This document shows positions 8,194 through 16,800 of a stretch of 36,810 bases of DNA, piece after piece. Positions within the stretch are counted from its first letter, which is position 1, and each line of letters opens with the position of its first letter. Location of the stretch: NCBI GenBank assembly GCA_037439425.1, contig JBBIWA010000060.1, forward strand, positions 1 through 36,810. The letters are read 5' to 3'. The notes under the pieces are model-generated. The model made no database searches and was not told the DNA's origin. It saw nothing but the letters and a program-made list of their open reading frames with translations. Source of the stretch: JBBIWA01 sp037439425. Its GTDB lineage: Bacteria > Acidobacteriota > Blastocatellia > RBC074. The translations under genes were made by a program, and so were the position numbers.

Positions 8194-10404
8194 ATGAAGG
8201 TCACAGTTCTCTATGTCGGCTCCAGCCTACTTGCCCCGCTGCGGCAGGCTGAGCAGGAGATTAACAAACAATACGCTCTGGAGCTGCAAATTGCAGCCTA
8301 TCACTGCGGCGCACCGCTTGACGAAGAAGTGTGGCAAGCGGCTGAGCGAGACCTGGCCGAGGCTGATCTGATCTTCATCATTCACGTTACTGACGGTGAA
8401 AACGTGGTGCGCATCATCAAAGCGCTTGGCCGCGCGCGCGCTCACGCAGTCATCGCGATTAACTGCCTGCCCGACCTGATGCGCCAGACGCGCTTGGGCA
8501 AACTCAACTTCGGCGGTACTGCCCGCCGCAAAGGTGAAAGCAAGCTGCACGAGGGGGAAGAGGGTGAGGCAACGGCAAGGAGCCTCGTGCGTAAACTGGG
8601 CTCGTGGATGGTCAACCATCTGAAGGCTCGAAGCGGAGGTAGTGCTTCAAGCTATAACGGTGGAAGCGACCAATACCTGAGGCTTATCGAGCGTTTGCCC
8701 GCATTGCTTAAGTTCGTGCCGGGCGCGGGCAAGCTCGGCGACACCAAACACTACCTTTATCTCTTCTGCTATTTCCTCCAGCCAACGCCGGCCAACATTC
8801 AAATGATGGTGCTTTACGCCATCAAGCATTACGTGCCAGGATGGGAGAAGCACATCGAGTGCCGCGCGCCTGAAACCCGGGCCGCAGTAGCGATCTATCA
8901 TCCGGATGCGCCTGCGCTGTTTGAATCATTCAAAGCTTATCGGCAGTGGTATGAGCGCGCGCGCAAGCGGCAGCTTGATCCTGCGCGCACCATCGGCTTG
9001 CTGCTCCTGCGTCCGCAGATCATCAGCGGCGCGCATCGCCACTACGATGCGCTGATTCACGCCATCGAGGATGAAGCTCTGGCAGTGATCCCTGTAACCT
9101 CGACGTTTATGGATAACCGCGAGGCGTGCAGCCGTTTTTTTGTTGAAGCTTGCGATGGACACAAGCAGCCCCGCGTCAGTCAAATCCTTTCCCTTACGGG
9201 CTTCAGCTTTGTCGGCGGGCCGGCGATGAACGATAGCGAAGCGGCGGTCACTTTCTTGCGCGAATTGAATGTTCCATTCCATTCGGCAGTAAGCCTCGAG
9301 ATGCAAACCATCGAAAGCTGGCAAGCCAGCCTGCTAGGACTTAATCCGATACAAACCGGCATGCAGGTCGCAATTCCAGAGATTGACGGTGCTACCGAGC
9401 CATTCATTTACGGCGGAATGCCCGCTGGCGGAAATCAGCCGGAACCGCTTGAGGATCGTCCTCGCCGCCTTGCCCGCAGGCTGGTGCGATGGAATCGGTT
9501 GCGCACGGCGCCACGCGCCGAATTACGCCTGGCAGTGCTCGTTTTCTGCTTCCCGCCCAATAAAGGTGATCTCGGCACGGCGGCCGAACTGGATGTCTTT
9601 CCAAGCCTGTGGGAGATTTTGTGTCGCCTGCATGCTGAAGGGTACACGGTCGAAGTGCCCGAAAACGCCGAAGCATTGCGCGAGAGACTGCTTGGTGGAA
9701 ATTCATCCGACTTCGGGATGGTGGCCAATGTTTGCTACCGGATGGATGTAGATGAGTATCGCCAGTTGTGCCCTTATGTAGAAGAGATCGAGGCCGAGTG
9801 GGGTGCCGCGCCGGGCCGTCTCAATGCCTTTGGCCGTGAGCTTCTGATTCTGGGTGTTCATCTGGGTAATGTTTTTGTCGGCGTACAACCGACCTTTGGT
9901 TACGAAGGCGATCCGATGCGGCTGCTGATGTCTCGCAGCGGCGCCCCGCATCACGGCTTTATGGGTTTATACACGTATCTGGAAAAGGTCTTCCGCGCCG
10001 ATGCAGTGATTCACGTTGGCACACACGGCGCGCTGGAATTTATGCCCGGCAAGCAAGTCGGTTTGTCGGCTCGCTGCTGGCCCGATCGCCTGATCGGCGA
10101 GTTGCCACATCTCTATCTCTACAGTGTCAACAATCCCTCGGAAGGCACGATTGCCAAGCGCCGGTCATATGCCGAACTGATTTCGTATTTAACGCCCCCG
10201 ATCGAGAGCGCAGGTCTTTACCGAGAGCTAGCGGCACTCAAAGAGTTGCTGTTGGCCTATCGGCAAGCGAGACAGGAATCGGAGCGGGAGCAGCTTTACG
10301 CAGCTATCGAAGAACAGGCGCAAGCACTCCATTTGGCCCCGGAGGTAGAGGCTACAGAAGTCACGGATAGCTGCCTTGCCACATCTCGACAATCGACGCC
10401 GTGA
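8194..10404 (+). CDS. bchH: Magnesium chelatase subunit H, N-terminal half (split BchH)
   Basis: This covers the N-terminal ~55% of BchH. From an optional GTG at 8185 it is 739 residues; from the ATG chosen here it is 736. Family phrases (numbered from the GTG) include LPDLMRQTRLGKLNFGG (95-111), LSLTGFSFVGGPA (335-347), PPNKGDLGTAAELDVF (457-472), GVQPTFGYEGDPMRLL (566-581), VGTHGALEFMPGKQVG (611-626) and NNPSEGTIAKRRSYA (649-663). These favour BchH over CobN. The protein stops about 75 residues after that last motif, in the linker before the segment that opens the upstream gene product. The final ~20 residues look unrelated to the family. Neither start has a clear Shine-Dalgarno; ATG is preferred only on codon frequency. 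No bchI, bchD or other pigment gene is nearby. Confidence 0.93.
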   Translation: MKVTVLYVGSSLLAPLRQAEQEINKQYALELQIAAYHCGAPLDEEVWQAAERDLAEADLIFIIHVTDGENVVRIIKALGRARAHAVIAINCLPDLMRQTRLGKLNFGGTARRKGESKLHEGEEGEATARSLVRKLGSWMVNHLKARSGGSASSYNGGSDQYLRLIERLPALLKFVPGAGKLGDTKHYLYLFCYFLQPTPANIQMMVLYAIKHYVPGWEKHIECRAPETRAAVAIYHPDAPALFESFKAYRQWYERARKRQLDPARTIGLLLLRPQIISGAHRHYDALIHAIEDEALAVIPVTSTFMDNREACSRFFVEACDGHKQPRVSQILSLTGFSFVGGPAMNDSEAAVTFLRELNVPFHSAVSLEMQTIESWQASLLGLNPIQTGMQVAIPEIDGATEPFIYGGMPAGGNQPEPLEDRPRRLARRLVRWNRLRTAPRAELRLAVLVFCFPPNKGDLGTAAELDVFPSLWEILCRLHAEGYTVEVPENAEALRERLLGGNSSDFGMVANVCYRMDVDEYRQLCPYVEEIEAEWGAAPGRLNAFGRELLILGVHLGNVFVGVQPTFGYEGDPMRLLMSRSGAPHHGFMGLYTYLEKVFRADAVIHVGTHGALEFMPGKQVGLSARCWPDRLIGELPHLYLYSVNNPSEGTIAKRRSYAELISYLTPPIESAGLYRELAALKELLLAYRQARQESEREQLYAAIEEQAQALHLAPEVEATEVTDSCLATSRQSTP

Positions 10405-10420
10405 TCCATATCTCACTACC

Positions 10421-10556
10421 AGATCTGGGTGTGATTAAAAGTAGGACTCGCCCTCACGAGCGCACGCTTGCGAGCGTGCCTGGCTTGCCGTAGGAGCACA
10501 GCAGGCCAGATGCGTGCTGTGAGGGTGAGTCACAATTTTAATTGCACCCCAGATCT
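10421..10556. repeat. MITE-like 136-bp inverted-repeat element
   Basis: Long imperfect arms, 10421-10456 and 10519-10556, both begin and end with AGATCT and share a GATTAAAA or TTTTAATT block and CCCTCAC/GTGAGGG. They flank a core with a nested GCACGCTTGCGAGCGTGC hairpin related to the dispersed GCGTGC repeat. No transposase is encoded. It starts 17 bp after the bchH N-terminal stop codon and could act as a transcriptional boundary. Confidence 0.75.
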
Positions 10557-11070
10557 TGCCGCCCACGATGCAACTTGACAAAAGTCTAGAGCACATATTA
10601 TAAGGTGGGCAGATTGAGGCAGTAAGTAGTCCTTTTTGATTGAGATTCTCGAAATTAGTTTCTCGAAAAATTAGCTGGTCTGCATTCATTATAGTGGTAA
10701 TCTTTCATAGCGGTGATTCATTTTACGGATGACCGGGCAGAGTTGATTAGAGAGAGTTTCTTAAGCTGCGGTCAGGGCATTGTTCATCCATTTTAAGTTC
10801 TGAGGCACTGAGTTGATTAGTACAATGGAAGTCGCTAAAGGCTAGAGGTGAAGTGTATCTCACCGGCCCTGCTTAACGAGACCAGCCTCGATCTGTGGAT
10901 GAGCGTTAACGATCTTGCTGCGGCTACTTGCTGGCCGCAGCTATTCCCCTATTTAATCTCTCGCCCCATTAATCCACCCTCCATCAGTGCTGTGAGAGGC
11001 AAAGACCACTTTCTGGTACGCGCCTAGACTGATGTAAGGAAGGGGAGACTTAAGCAGGGAGACACTAACT
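10557..11070. other. Long leader or intergenic region before the Rieske gene
   Basis: About 510 bp without a gene. It holds a candidate promoter at 10575-10603 and two copies of GAGTTGATTAG at 10740-10750 and 10810-10820. A perfect 8-bp stem (GCTGCGGC at 10917-10924, GCCGCAGC at 10934-10941) lies farther down. The hairpin lacks a clean T-run. This may be a regulated leader for the respiratory operon. Confidence 0.4.
10575..10603 (+). promoter_or_regulatory. Candidate sigma-70 promoter for the respiratory operon
   Basis: TTGACA at 10575-10580 is followed, after 17 bp, by TTATAA at 10598-10603. It points toward the Rieske gene about 470 bp away. The -35 is consensus and the -10 is a moderate match. 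Confidence 0.45.
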
Positions 11071-11712
11071 ATGGGTGATATGGTTAAAGACCAGGAGCTG
11101 GTTAACGAAGCCAGCGAGGCCAAACAGCAGGTAGGAGAAGCCCGCCCCAAGCCTCCGGCCAGCAAAGCAGTGCCGAGGGCGGCCCAAGCTGAGGGCAGCG
11201 CCCAGGCTGCGACCAAGACGGTTGAGAGTGAGCCGCCCAGCAAGTTGCGGCGGCGCATTGTCTGGGCCAGCATCTGGGGCTACCTGGCGGTCAATTTCCT
11301 GATGTTCCTGCGCTTTTTCCTGCCGCGCACGATCTTCGAGCCGAGCAACGTCTTCCGCATCGGCTACCCCCAGGACTTCGGCTTCGGAGTGGATACAAAA
11401 TTCCAGCAGCAATATCGCATCTGGGTAGTGCGCAATGCCGAACGACTCTTCGTCATCTACGCCCGTTGTACCCATCTAGGTTGTACACCGGACTGGAAGG
11501 AGAGTGAGCAGAAGTTCAAATGCCCCTGCCACGGCAGCGGCTACGATAGTGAAGGAATCAATTTTGAAGGTCCTGCGCCGCGCCCGATGGATCGCGCTCA
11601 CGTTGAGCTGGACGCTGAGGGACAGATTGTAGTTGACGTCGGCCGGCTCTATCAGCAACCCAAAGGCGCAAGGTCGCAGTTTAACGATGAAGGCGCGTTC
11701 TTAAGAGTCTAG
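11071..11712 (+). CDS. petC: Rieske [2Fe-2S] protein of a cytochrome bc/b6f-type complex
   Basis: A 213-residue Rieske subunit that would accept an electron from quinol at the outer face of the membrane. After a charged, Ala-rich cytoplasmic tail of about 58 residues, a single membrane anchor spans about 62-85. The cluster motifs are complete: CTHLGC (Cys133, His135, Cys138) and CPCHGS (Cys151, Cys153, His154). Cys133 is the usual extra cluster-binding cysteine and Cys138 with Cys153 the disulphide pair. The GPAPRPM loop follows. It is the first gene of the operon, 17 bp before cytochrome b. The long N-terminal extension is unusual compared with about 180 residues for b6f Rieske proteins. Confidence 0.95.
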   Translation: MGDMVKDQELVNEASEAKQQVGEARPKPPASKAVPRAAQAEGSAQAATKTVESEPPSKLRRRIVWASIWGYLAVNFLMFLRFFLPRTIFEPSNVFRIGYPQDFGFGVDTKFQQQYRIWVVRNAERLFVIYARCTHLGCTPDWKESEQKFKCPCHGSGYDSEGINFEGPAPRPMDRAHVELDAEGQIVVDVGRLYQQPKGARSQFNDEGAFLRV

Positions 11713-11729
11713 CAAGAGGAGAGCTCAAG

Positions 11730-12626
11730 ATGGAAACCGAGAAGAAAGACGGGAAAGCGAACGTCGGATTGATTGAGAAGGTGCGCGTCTCTAGCGTTGT
11801 GCTCAAGGAGAAGGTCAAGGAAGAGATCGAATCTTTGAAGAAGCCGGAGAAGACGCAGCTTTTCACTTCCATCTTCCGGGTCAAACACGACGATACGCCG
11901 CGCAGTCGCAGCTTGGGTGTGCTGACGAATGTCTTTCTGCATTTGCATCCGGCGAAGGTTAATCGCGACGCTGTCCGCTTCAACTACACCTGGGGCATGG
12001 GTGGAATCACCTTCTACCTTTTTATCGTGCTAACCTTCACTGGCATTTTGCTGATGTTCTACTTCCATCCGACGAAGATTCAGGCCTTCCGTGACATTCT
12101 CTATCTGGAGCATGACGTACCCTTCGGGCGGTTGCTCAGGAACATGCATCGCTGGGCAGCGCACTTGATGGTGATCACGGTCGAGCTACATATGTTTCGC
12201 GTCTTCCTGACCGGCTCTTACAAGAAGCCACGTGAATTCAACTGGGTGGTCGGCGTGATCTTGCTGGTGCTGACACTGCTGCTTTCGTTTACCGGTTACC
12301 TGCTGCCGGACGATCAGCTTGGTTTTTGGGCAGTGACGGTAGGCACGAATATGGCGCGGGCAACTCCGCTGCTGGGTCATGAAGGTCCTTTCGGTCCAGA
12401 GCTGGGCATGACGCCTTATAACGACGTGCGTTTCGGATTGCTAGGCGGCTCCATCGTTGATGCGAATGCACTACTGCGAGCTTACATCTGGCACTGCATC
12501 GGGATCCCGATCATTGCCGCAGTCTTTATGGGGGTTCACTTCTGGCGCGTGCGCAAAGATGGCGGCATCTCCGGGCCAGCACCGGTGATGCTGGAGTCGG
12601 AGATTAAGCCGCTCAAGAAACTTTAG
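11730..12626 (+). CDS. petB: Cytochrome b, b6-like N-terminal module
   Basis: A 298-residue cytochrome b carrying the four-helix, two-haem module. Haem ligands are His140 and His154 in helix B (13 residues between) and His255 and His270 in helix D (14 residues between). The 14-residue spacing in helix D is the b6 type, whereas bc1 cytochromes have 13. The cysteine that holds the extra haem in b6f (before GGIT in helix A) is absent; the equivalent stretch reads YTWGMGGIT. A 65-residue charged N-terminal extension precedes the first amphipathic helix and is not usual in the family. The RBS is GAGGAG upstream of the ATG. It is split from its C-terminal partner, as in b6f complexes. Confidence 0.95.
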   Translation: METEKKDGKANVGLIEKVRVSSVVLKEKVKEEIESLKKPEKTQLFTSIFRVKHDDTPRSRSLGVLTNVFLHLHPAKVNRDAVRFNYTWGMGGITFYLFIVLTFTGILLMFYFHPTKIQAFRDILYLEHDVPFGRLLRNMHRWAAHLMVITVELHMFRVFLTGSYKKPREFNWVVGVILLVLTLLLSFTGYLLPDDQLGFWAVTVGTNMARATPLLGHEGPFGPELGMTPYNDVRFGLLGGSIVDANALLRAYIWHCIGIPIIAAVFMGVHFWRVRKDGGISGPAPVMLESEIKPLKKL

Positions 12627-12631
12627 TAACT

Positions 12632-12661
12632 GAAGAGCAGCAGGATCATCTTCTGCTCTTC
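12632..12661 (+). terminator. Stem-loop after the cytochrome b gene, possible attenuator
   Basis: GAAGAGCAG at 12632-12640 pairs perfectly with CTGCTCTTC at 12653-12661 across a 12-nt loop, followed by GTGCTTTTC. The T-run is short, so termination would be partial at best. It lies between two genes of one complex. Confidence 0.4.
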
Positions 12662-12711
12662 GTGCTTTTCGGGTCTTCCAATGGTTCAGGAGGGGAGGAG
12701 TCTTTACCTGT

Positions 12712-12846
12712 CGTCACGGACGACGCCCTGAGATGATTAAAAGCTTAGAGCGCACGCTGATCTAGCGTGCTCGGTCTTCGGTAATGGCTTGCTTAACGAA
12801 GCAAGGCACGCAAGGATGCGTGCCTGCCCAGGATTTTCCGCAGGAG
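12712..12846 (+). repeat. Dispersed repeat copy inside the Rieske/cytochrome b operon
   Basis: This stretch aligns by eye with 36399-36525 over about 130 bp. Both run from GTCACGGACGA through GCGTGCTCG, GGCTTGCTTAAC and a GCGTGCC word to the identical CCCAGGATTTTCCGCAGGAG. The terminal GCAGGAG sits five bases before the ATG of the next gene and acts as its Shine-Dalgarno sequence. An open frame starting inside the repeat (12789) is therefore not the true N-terminus. Confidence 0.8.
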
Positions 12847-12851
12847 TGAAT

Positions 12852-13787
12852 ATGGATTGGGCACAATTGTGGGAGATCACCACTTTGCCGGACAATATCC
12901 CGATCGTGGCCATGCTCTTCCTGGTACCGTTTTTCACCTGGTACGGGTTGCGCCAAGCGCTAGCCAATGATCGCTTGATCAAGCAGCTTGAGGCGAACCC
13001 GCAGATGGCCAAGACTCATCACCGCAAAACGCAGCCCTGGCGTCCAGGCTGGGCCAAAGAAATTCATGTCTGGCCTTACTTGCTACGCGTTGAGTTTTTG
13101 GCGGCGGTGATCGTAACTGTGATTCTGATGGTTTGGTCCATCACGCTCGATGCGCCGTTGGAAGAGCCAGCCAATCCCAACCTGACGATGAATCCATCGA
13201 AAGCGCCGTGGTACTTTCTTGGCCTGCAAGAGATGTTGGTCTACTTTGATCCGTGGATTGCTGGCGTGTTAATGCCTACGCTGATCATCATCGGGTTGAT
13301 GGCCATTCCTTACATGGACGCCAATCCGCTCGGCGCGGGTTACTATACCTGGAGGCAGCGGAAGTTTGCCATCAGCGCTTTCATCTTCGGTTTTATCATT
13401 CTCTGGGTGACGATGATCATGATCGGCACCTTCATTCGCGGGCCGGGCTGGATGTGGTTCTGGCCAGGACAGACCTGGGATCACAATCGCCAGGTCTTTG
13501 AGCTGAACCGTGACCTACACGAGTTTGTCGGCATTACCAGCGCCTGGGGCAAAGGCATCTTCGGCGCGATTGTCGTGGGGATTTATTATGTGGCGGCGGG
13601 CTGGTTTGTCCACAAGCTCTTCACGTGGAATGAATTCAACCGGAAGATTTACGAAAGGATGACTCTGATCCAGTATCTGACTTTGCAATTCTTCCTGACC
13701 ACGATGCTGGGCTTACCGGTCAAGATGCTGCTGCGACTGCTCTTTACCGTCAAGTATGTGTGGGTAACCCCGTGGTTCAATGTCTGA
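12852..13787 (+). CDS. petD: Subunit-IV-like cytochrome b C-terminal protein, enlarged
   Basis: A 311-residue membrane protein corresponding to the C-terminal part of cytochrome b (subunit IV in b6f), which completes the quinol oxidation site. The diagnostic NPSKAPWYFLGLQEML at about 114-129 occupies the PEWY position, with KAPWY replacing PEWY. About six hydrophobic spans are visible near 16-34, 80-97, 134-153, 170-194, 235-253 and 272-296. That is twice the three of a normal 160-residue subunit IV, so the protein carries added helices at both ends. The ATG at 12852 is chosen because GCAGGAG lies five bases upstream; that RBS belongs to a dispersed repeat. The multihaem cytochrome gene follows after 55 bp. 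Confidence 0.92.
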   Translation: MDWAQLWEITTLPDNIPIVAMLFLVPFFTWYGLRQALANDRLIKQLEANPQMAKTHHRKTQPWRPGWAKEIHVWPYLLRVEFLAAVIVTVILMVWSITLDAPLEEPANPNLTMNPSKAPWYFLGLQEMLVYFDPWIAGVLMPTLIIIGLMAIPYMDANPLGAGYYTWRQRKFAISAFIFGFIILWVTMIMIGTFIRGPGWMWFWPGQTWDHNRQVFELNRDLHEFVGITSAWGKGIFGAIVVGIYYVAAGWFVHKLFTWNEFNRKIYERMTLIQYLTLQFFLTTMLGLPVKMLLRLLFTVKYVWVTPWFNV

Positions 13788-13842
13788 AGAATGAGCAGTA
13801 GCGGGAGTGAGCAGTTTCCCAAGAGCTTGAGGGGAAATTGAA

Positions 13843-16800
13843 ATGGCTGAAATCACCGAACACGATCCGAAGAAGGCAACAGAACTTCCTGAAGAAGATC
13901 CGATTGTCAGCAAATCGCTGAGCGGCCCCATTCTTCTGGCTACTCTGGCCCTGATGGCGACCGTCGCCTGGTCGCTGTGGGACGAAATCTATGGGCAACG
14001 CCCTTGGAAAGAGTACCAACGGGTCTTTGTCGAGCGATATTCGAAATACCTGAGCACGGTTAAGTCGCGCCAGGCGGCTGAGGCCAAAAAAGAGATTCTG
14101 GAATCGCCTGAGTACCGGAAGCTGGCCGAGGAAGCACAAAAAGCCGAAGCTGCCATCAAGCCACGGCGCGAAGAGATTAACCGCCAGTTAGCTTTGCTCG
14201 ATGAACAAATCACAGCGGTGAATCTGGTCTTTCAAGAAGTGCGTGGCAATATCGCGGTTGATACCTATGAAGCTGAAGTCGCCTCCAGCGAGCGTGCGAA
14301 AAACTCCCGCCTGAAAAGGATCGAGCAGAGGAAGCAGCAGAAGTATACAATCAACCTCCCGCTCGACAGCTCAGGCAAGACCGAGAAGCTCAGCCTCAAC
14401 TACAGCGAAATGGAGGCCAAGTACGATGAGCTGAGAAACGAGAAAGCGAAGCTGGTTTCAGAATTGATCGAGCTGACCAAAGCGGCCACAGAACTAGCCC
14501 GCAAACGCGATGCCTATCTGCAGGAGCATCTGCCCGATCTCTCACCAGAGCAGATCGCCGGGCTGGTTGAGAGGACCAAAAACTTCTCCTACGAGATCAG
14601 ACAGATTCACGTTCCCAATGGGGATCTGGTGGATCGCTGCGAATCCTGCCACCTGGGCATTCGTGAGCCGATCACCATCACCAAGGCCTCGCTGGTCAAT
14701 GAAGAAGGCAAAGAGGATCGCTTCTCACGGGCTTTTGTCAGCCACCCCAATACCACCTTACTGAAGATTCACAACCCAGAGACCTTTGGTTGCTCTACTT
14801 GCCACAATGGTAATGGTCGCGCGACGACAAGCGTCGAAAAGGCTCACGGTTACTATAAACACTGGCTCTGGCCGCTTTTCAAACGCGAGAACATAGAGGC
14901 GGGTTGCCAGCAGTGCCACAGCAAGGATATGGTGCTGGACTACGCGCCTGTCTTGAGTGCAGGCAAAGACCTCTTCCAACAGAAGGGCTGCTACGCCTGT
15001 CACCGCTACGAAGGCTACGACCGTGAAACCGAGGGATTGTTCAGCCTCAGACAACAGATCCGCCAGCTTGAGGCGGAGAAGGCCGAAAACCTGCGCGAAA
15101 GCCAGCGCGCCAGAAAACAGGGAGATGAAGCCCAAACTAACGAAGAGGCACGCGCCTTTTATGCGCGCTCACAGAACCTCATCGTCACCAACAGCAAGAT
15201 TGACGCCAAGATCGCAGAGCTTGACACCAAAGCCAAATACCTGATGTGGGATCAAAAGAAATTCGGGCCAAACCTCAAAGAGGTCCGCTTGAAGCTCAAG
15301 AAGGAGTGGATCCCCGTCTGGATCAAAGACCCGCACGCCTGGCGGCCCGGTACCAAGATGCCTAAATTCCGCTTGACGGAGGAAGAGATTCAGGCTGTCT
15401 CGGCTTACCTCTGGCAATCCTCCCTGCAAGGCCAACTGCCACCGCAGCCACTGGGAGACCCGGTGCGCGGCAAAACCCTGTTTGAGAGGCGCGGTTGCAT
15501 GGCCTGCCATTCGATTGGCGAAGGCAACGAGCGCGTTGGCGGTGAATTCGCCGCTAACCTTACAAGGCTAGGCGAGAAAGCCAACTATGAATATATCGTC
15601 CGCTGGATTCACAATCCGCGCTTGCGGGCTGCGCCGTACTGCCCGACCGAAAAACGAGATTTGACACCGGAAGACTACGCCAAGAAAGGTTTGCCTTTTG
15701 TCTTCGACCGCGATCACTCGAAGTGTCCTAACGACGGGCGCGAATTGCAGTGGCAGCAAATGACGGTGATGCCGAACTTCCGCCTCTCGGATCAGGAGAC
15801 GCGCGACATCGCCACTTATCTGATCTCACTTAAGCGCAACGGCAATTACCCGCCGGCGCCCTTTATGGACGATCCGAAGCTAAAGGAGAAAGGAATAGAA
15901 GTCATCCGCAACTATGGCTGCGCCAGTTGTCACGAGATTCGCGGCTTTGAAGAGGAGCAGCGCATCGGCACTGAGTTGACCGAAGAAGGGTCCAAACCGC
16001 TTGAGCGGCTCGATTTCTCGCTCCTGACCCACGATGCCAAAAAAGGGATTGACCCACTGACAGGCAGACGCCGCGATCCTTGGTACAACCATAAGGGCTT
16101 CTTTGAGTACAAGCTGACCGATCCAGCCATCTATGATAAGGGCAAGATCAAGGAGCAGAAGGAACGCTTGCGCATGCCCAATATCTCGCTCGATCCAGAG
16201 GAGATCAGAGCGCTGACCACCTTCCTGCTGGGCAGCGTCTCATCGAACGTGCCTGTGACGATGCGCTACAATCCTGCCGATCAGCGCCAGGCCATTCAAG
16301 AAGGCTGGTGGGTGATCAGAAAGTACAACTGCATGGGCTGCCACGTCATTCAGGTCGGACAACGCACCGTGCTGGAGAGTCTGCCGCTTTATCAGGATCC
16401 GGACTGGAAAGAGCAACTGCCGCCCTGGTTGACGACCGAAGGCGCACGCGTTAACCCGGATTGGCTGCTGCGCTTCCTCAATGATCCATCCCTGTCAGGA
16501 GCTGATGGCACCACCAATCTTGATCAGAATGGAAAAGGCAATCGCAACGGCGTGCGCCCATATCTAGAAGCGCGCATGCCAACCTTCAACTTCTCACCGA
16601 ATGAGCTGCGGATTCTGGTCAACTTCTTTATGGCGGCCTCAGCGCAGGCGCAGCCCTACATTGCAGAGAAACTCGAACCACTCAGTGAGACTGAGCGCTC
16701 GATGGCGCGCGCTCTCTTTACTTCACAAGCAGCGCCTTGTTTGAAGTGTCACATCACGGACAATAATAATGTCAAGGGGAAGACCGCACCGAATTTCCTG

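Noticed and set aside
6216..10404. CobN (cobaltochelatase) rather than BchH
   Set aside because: The FGYEGDPMRLL, NNPSEGTIAKRR and LNPKWYEGML motifs are those of BchH/ChlH. No cobalamin genes are nearby.
12789..12851. N-terminal extension of the subunit-IV-like protein from an upstream start
   Set aside because: These 21 codons are the translation of the dispersed repeat. The downstream ATG has a well-placed RBS and begins the family-like sequence.
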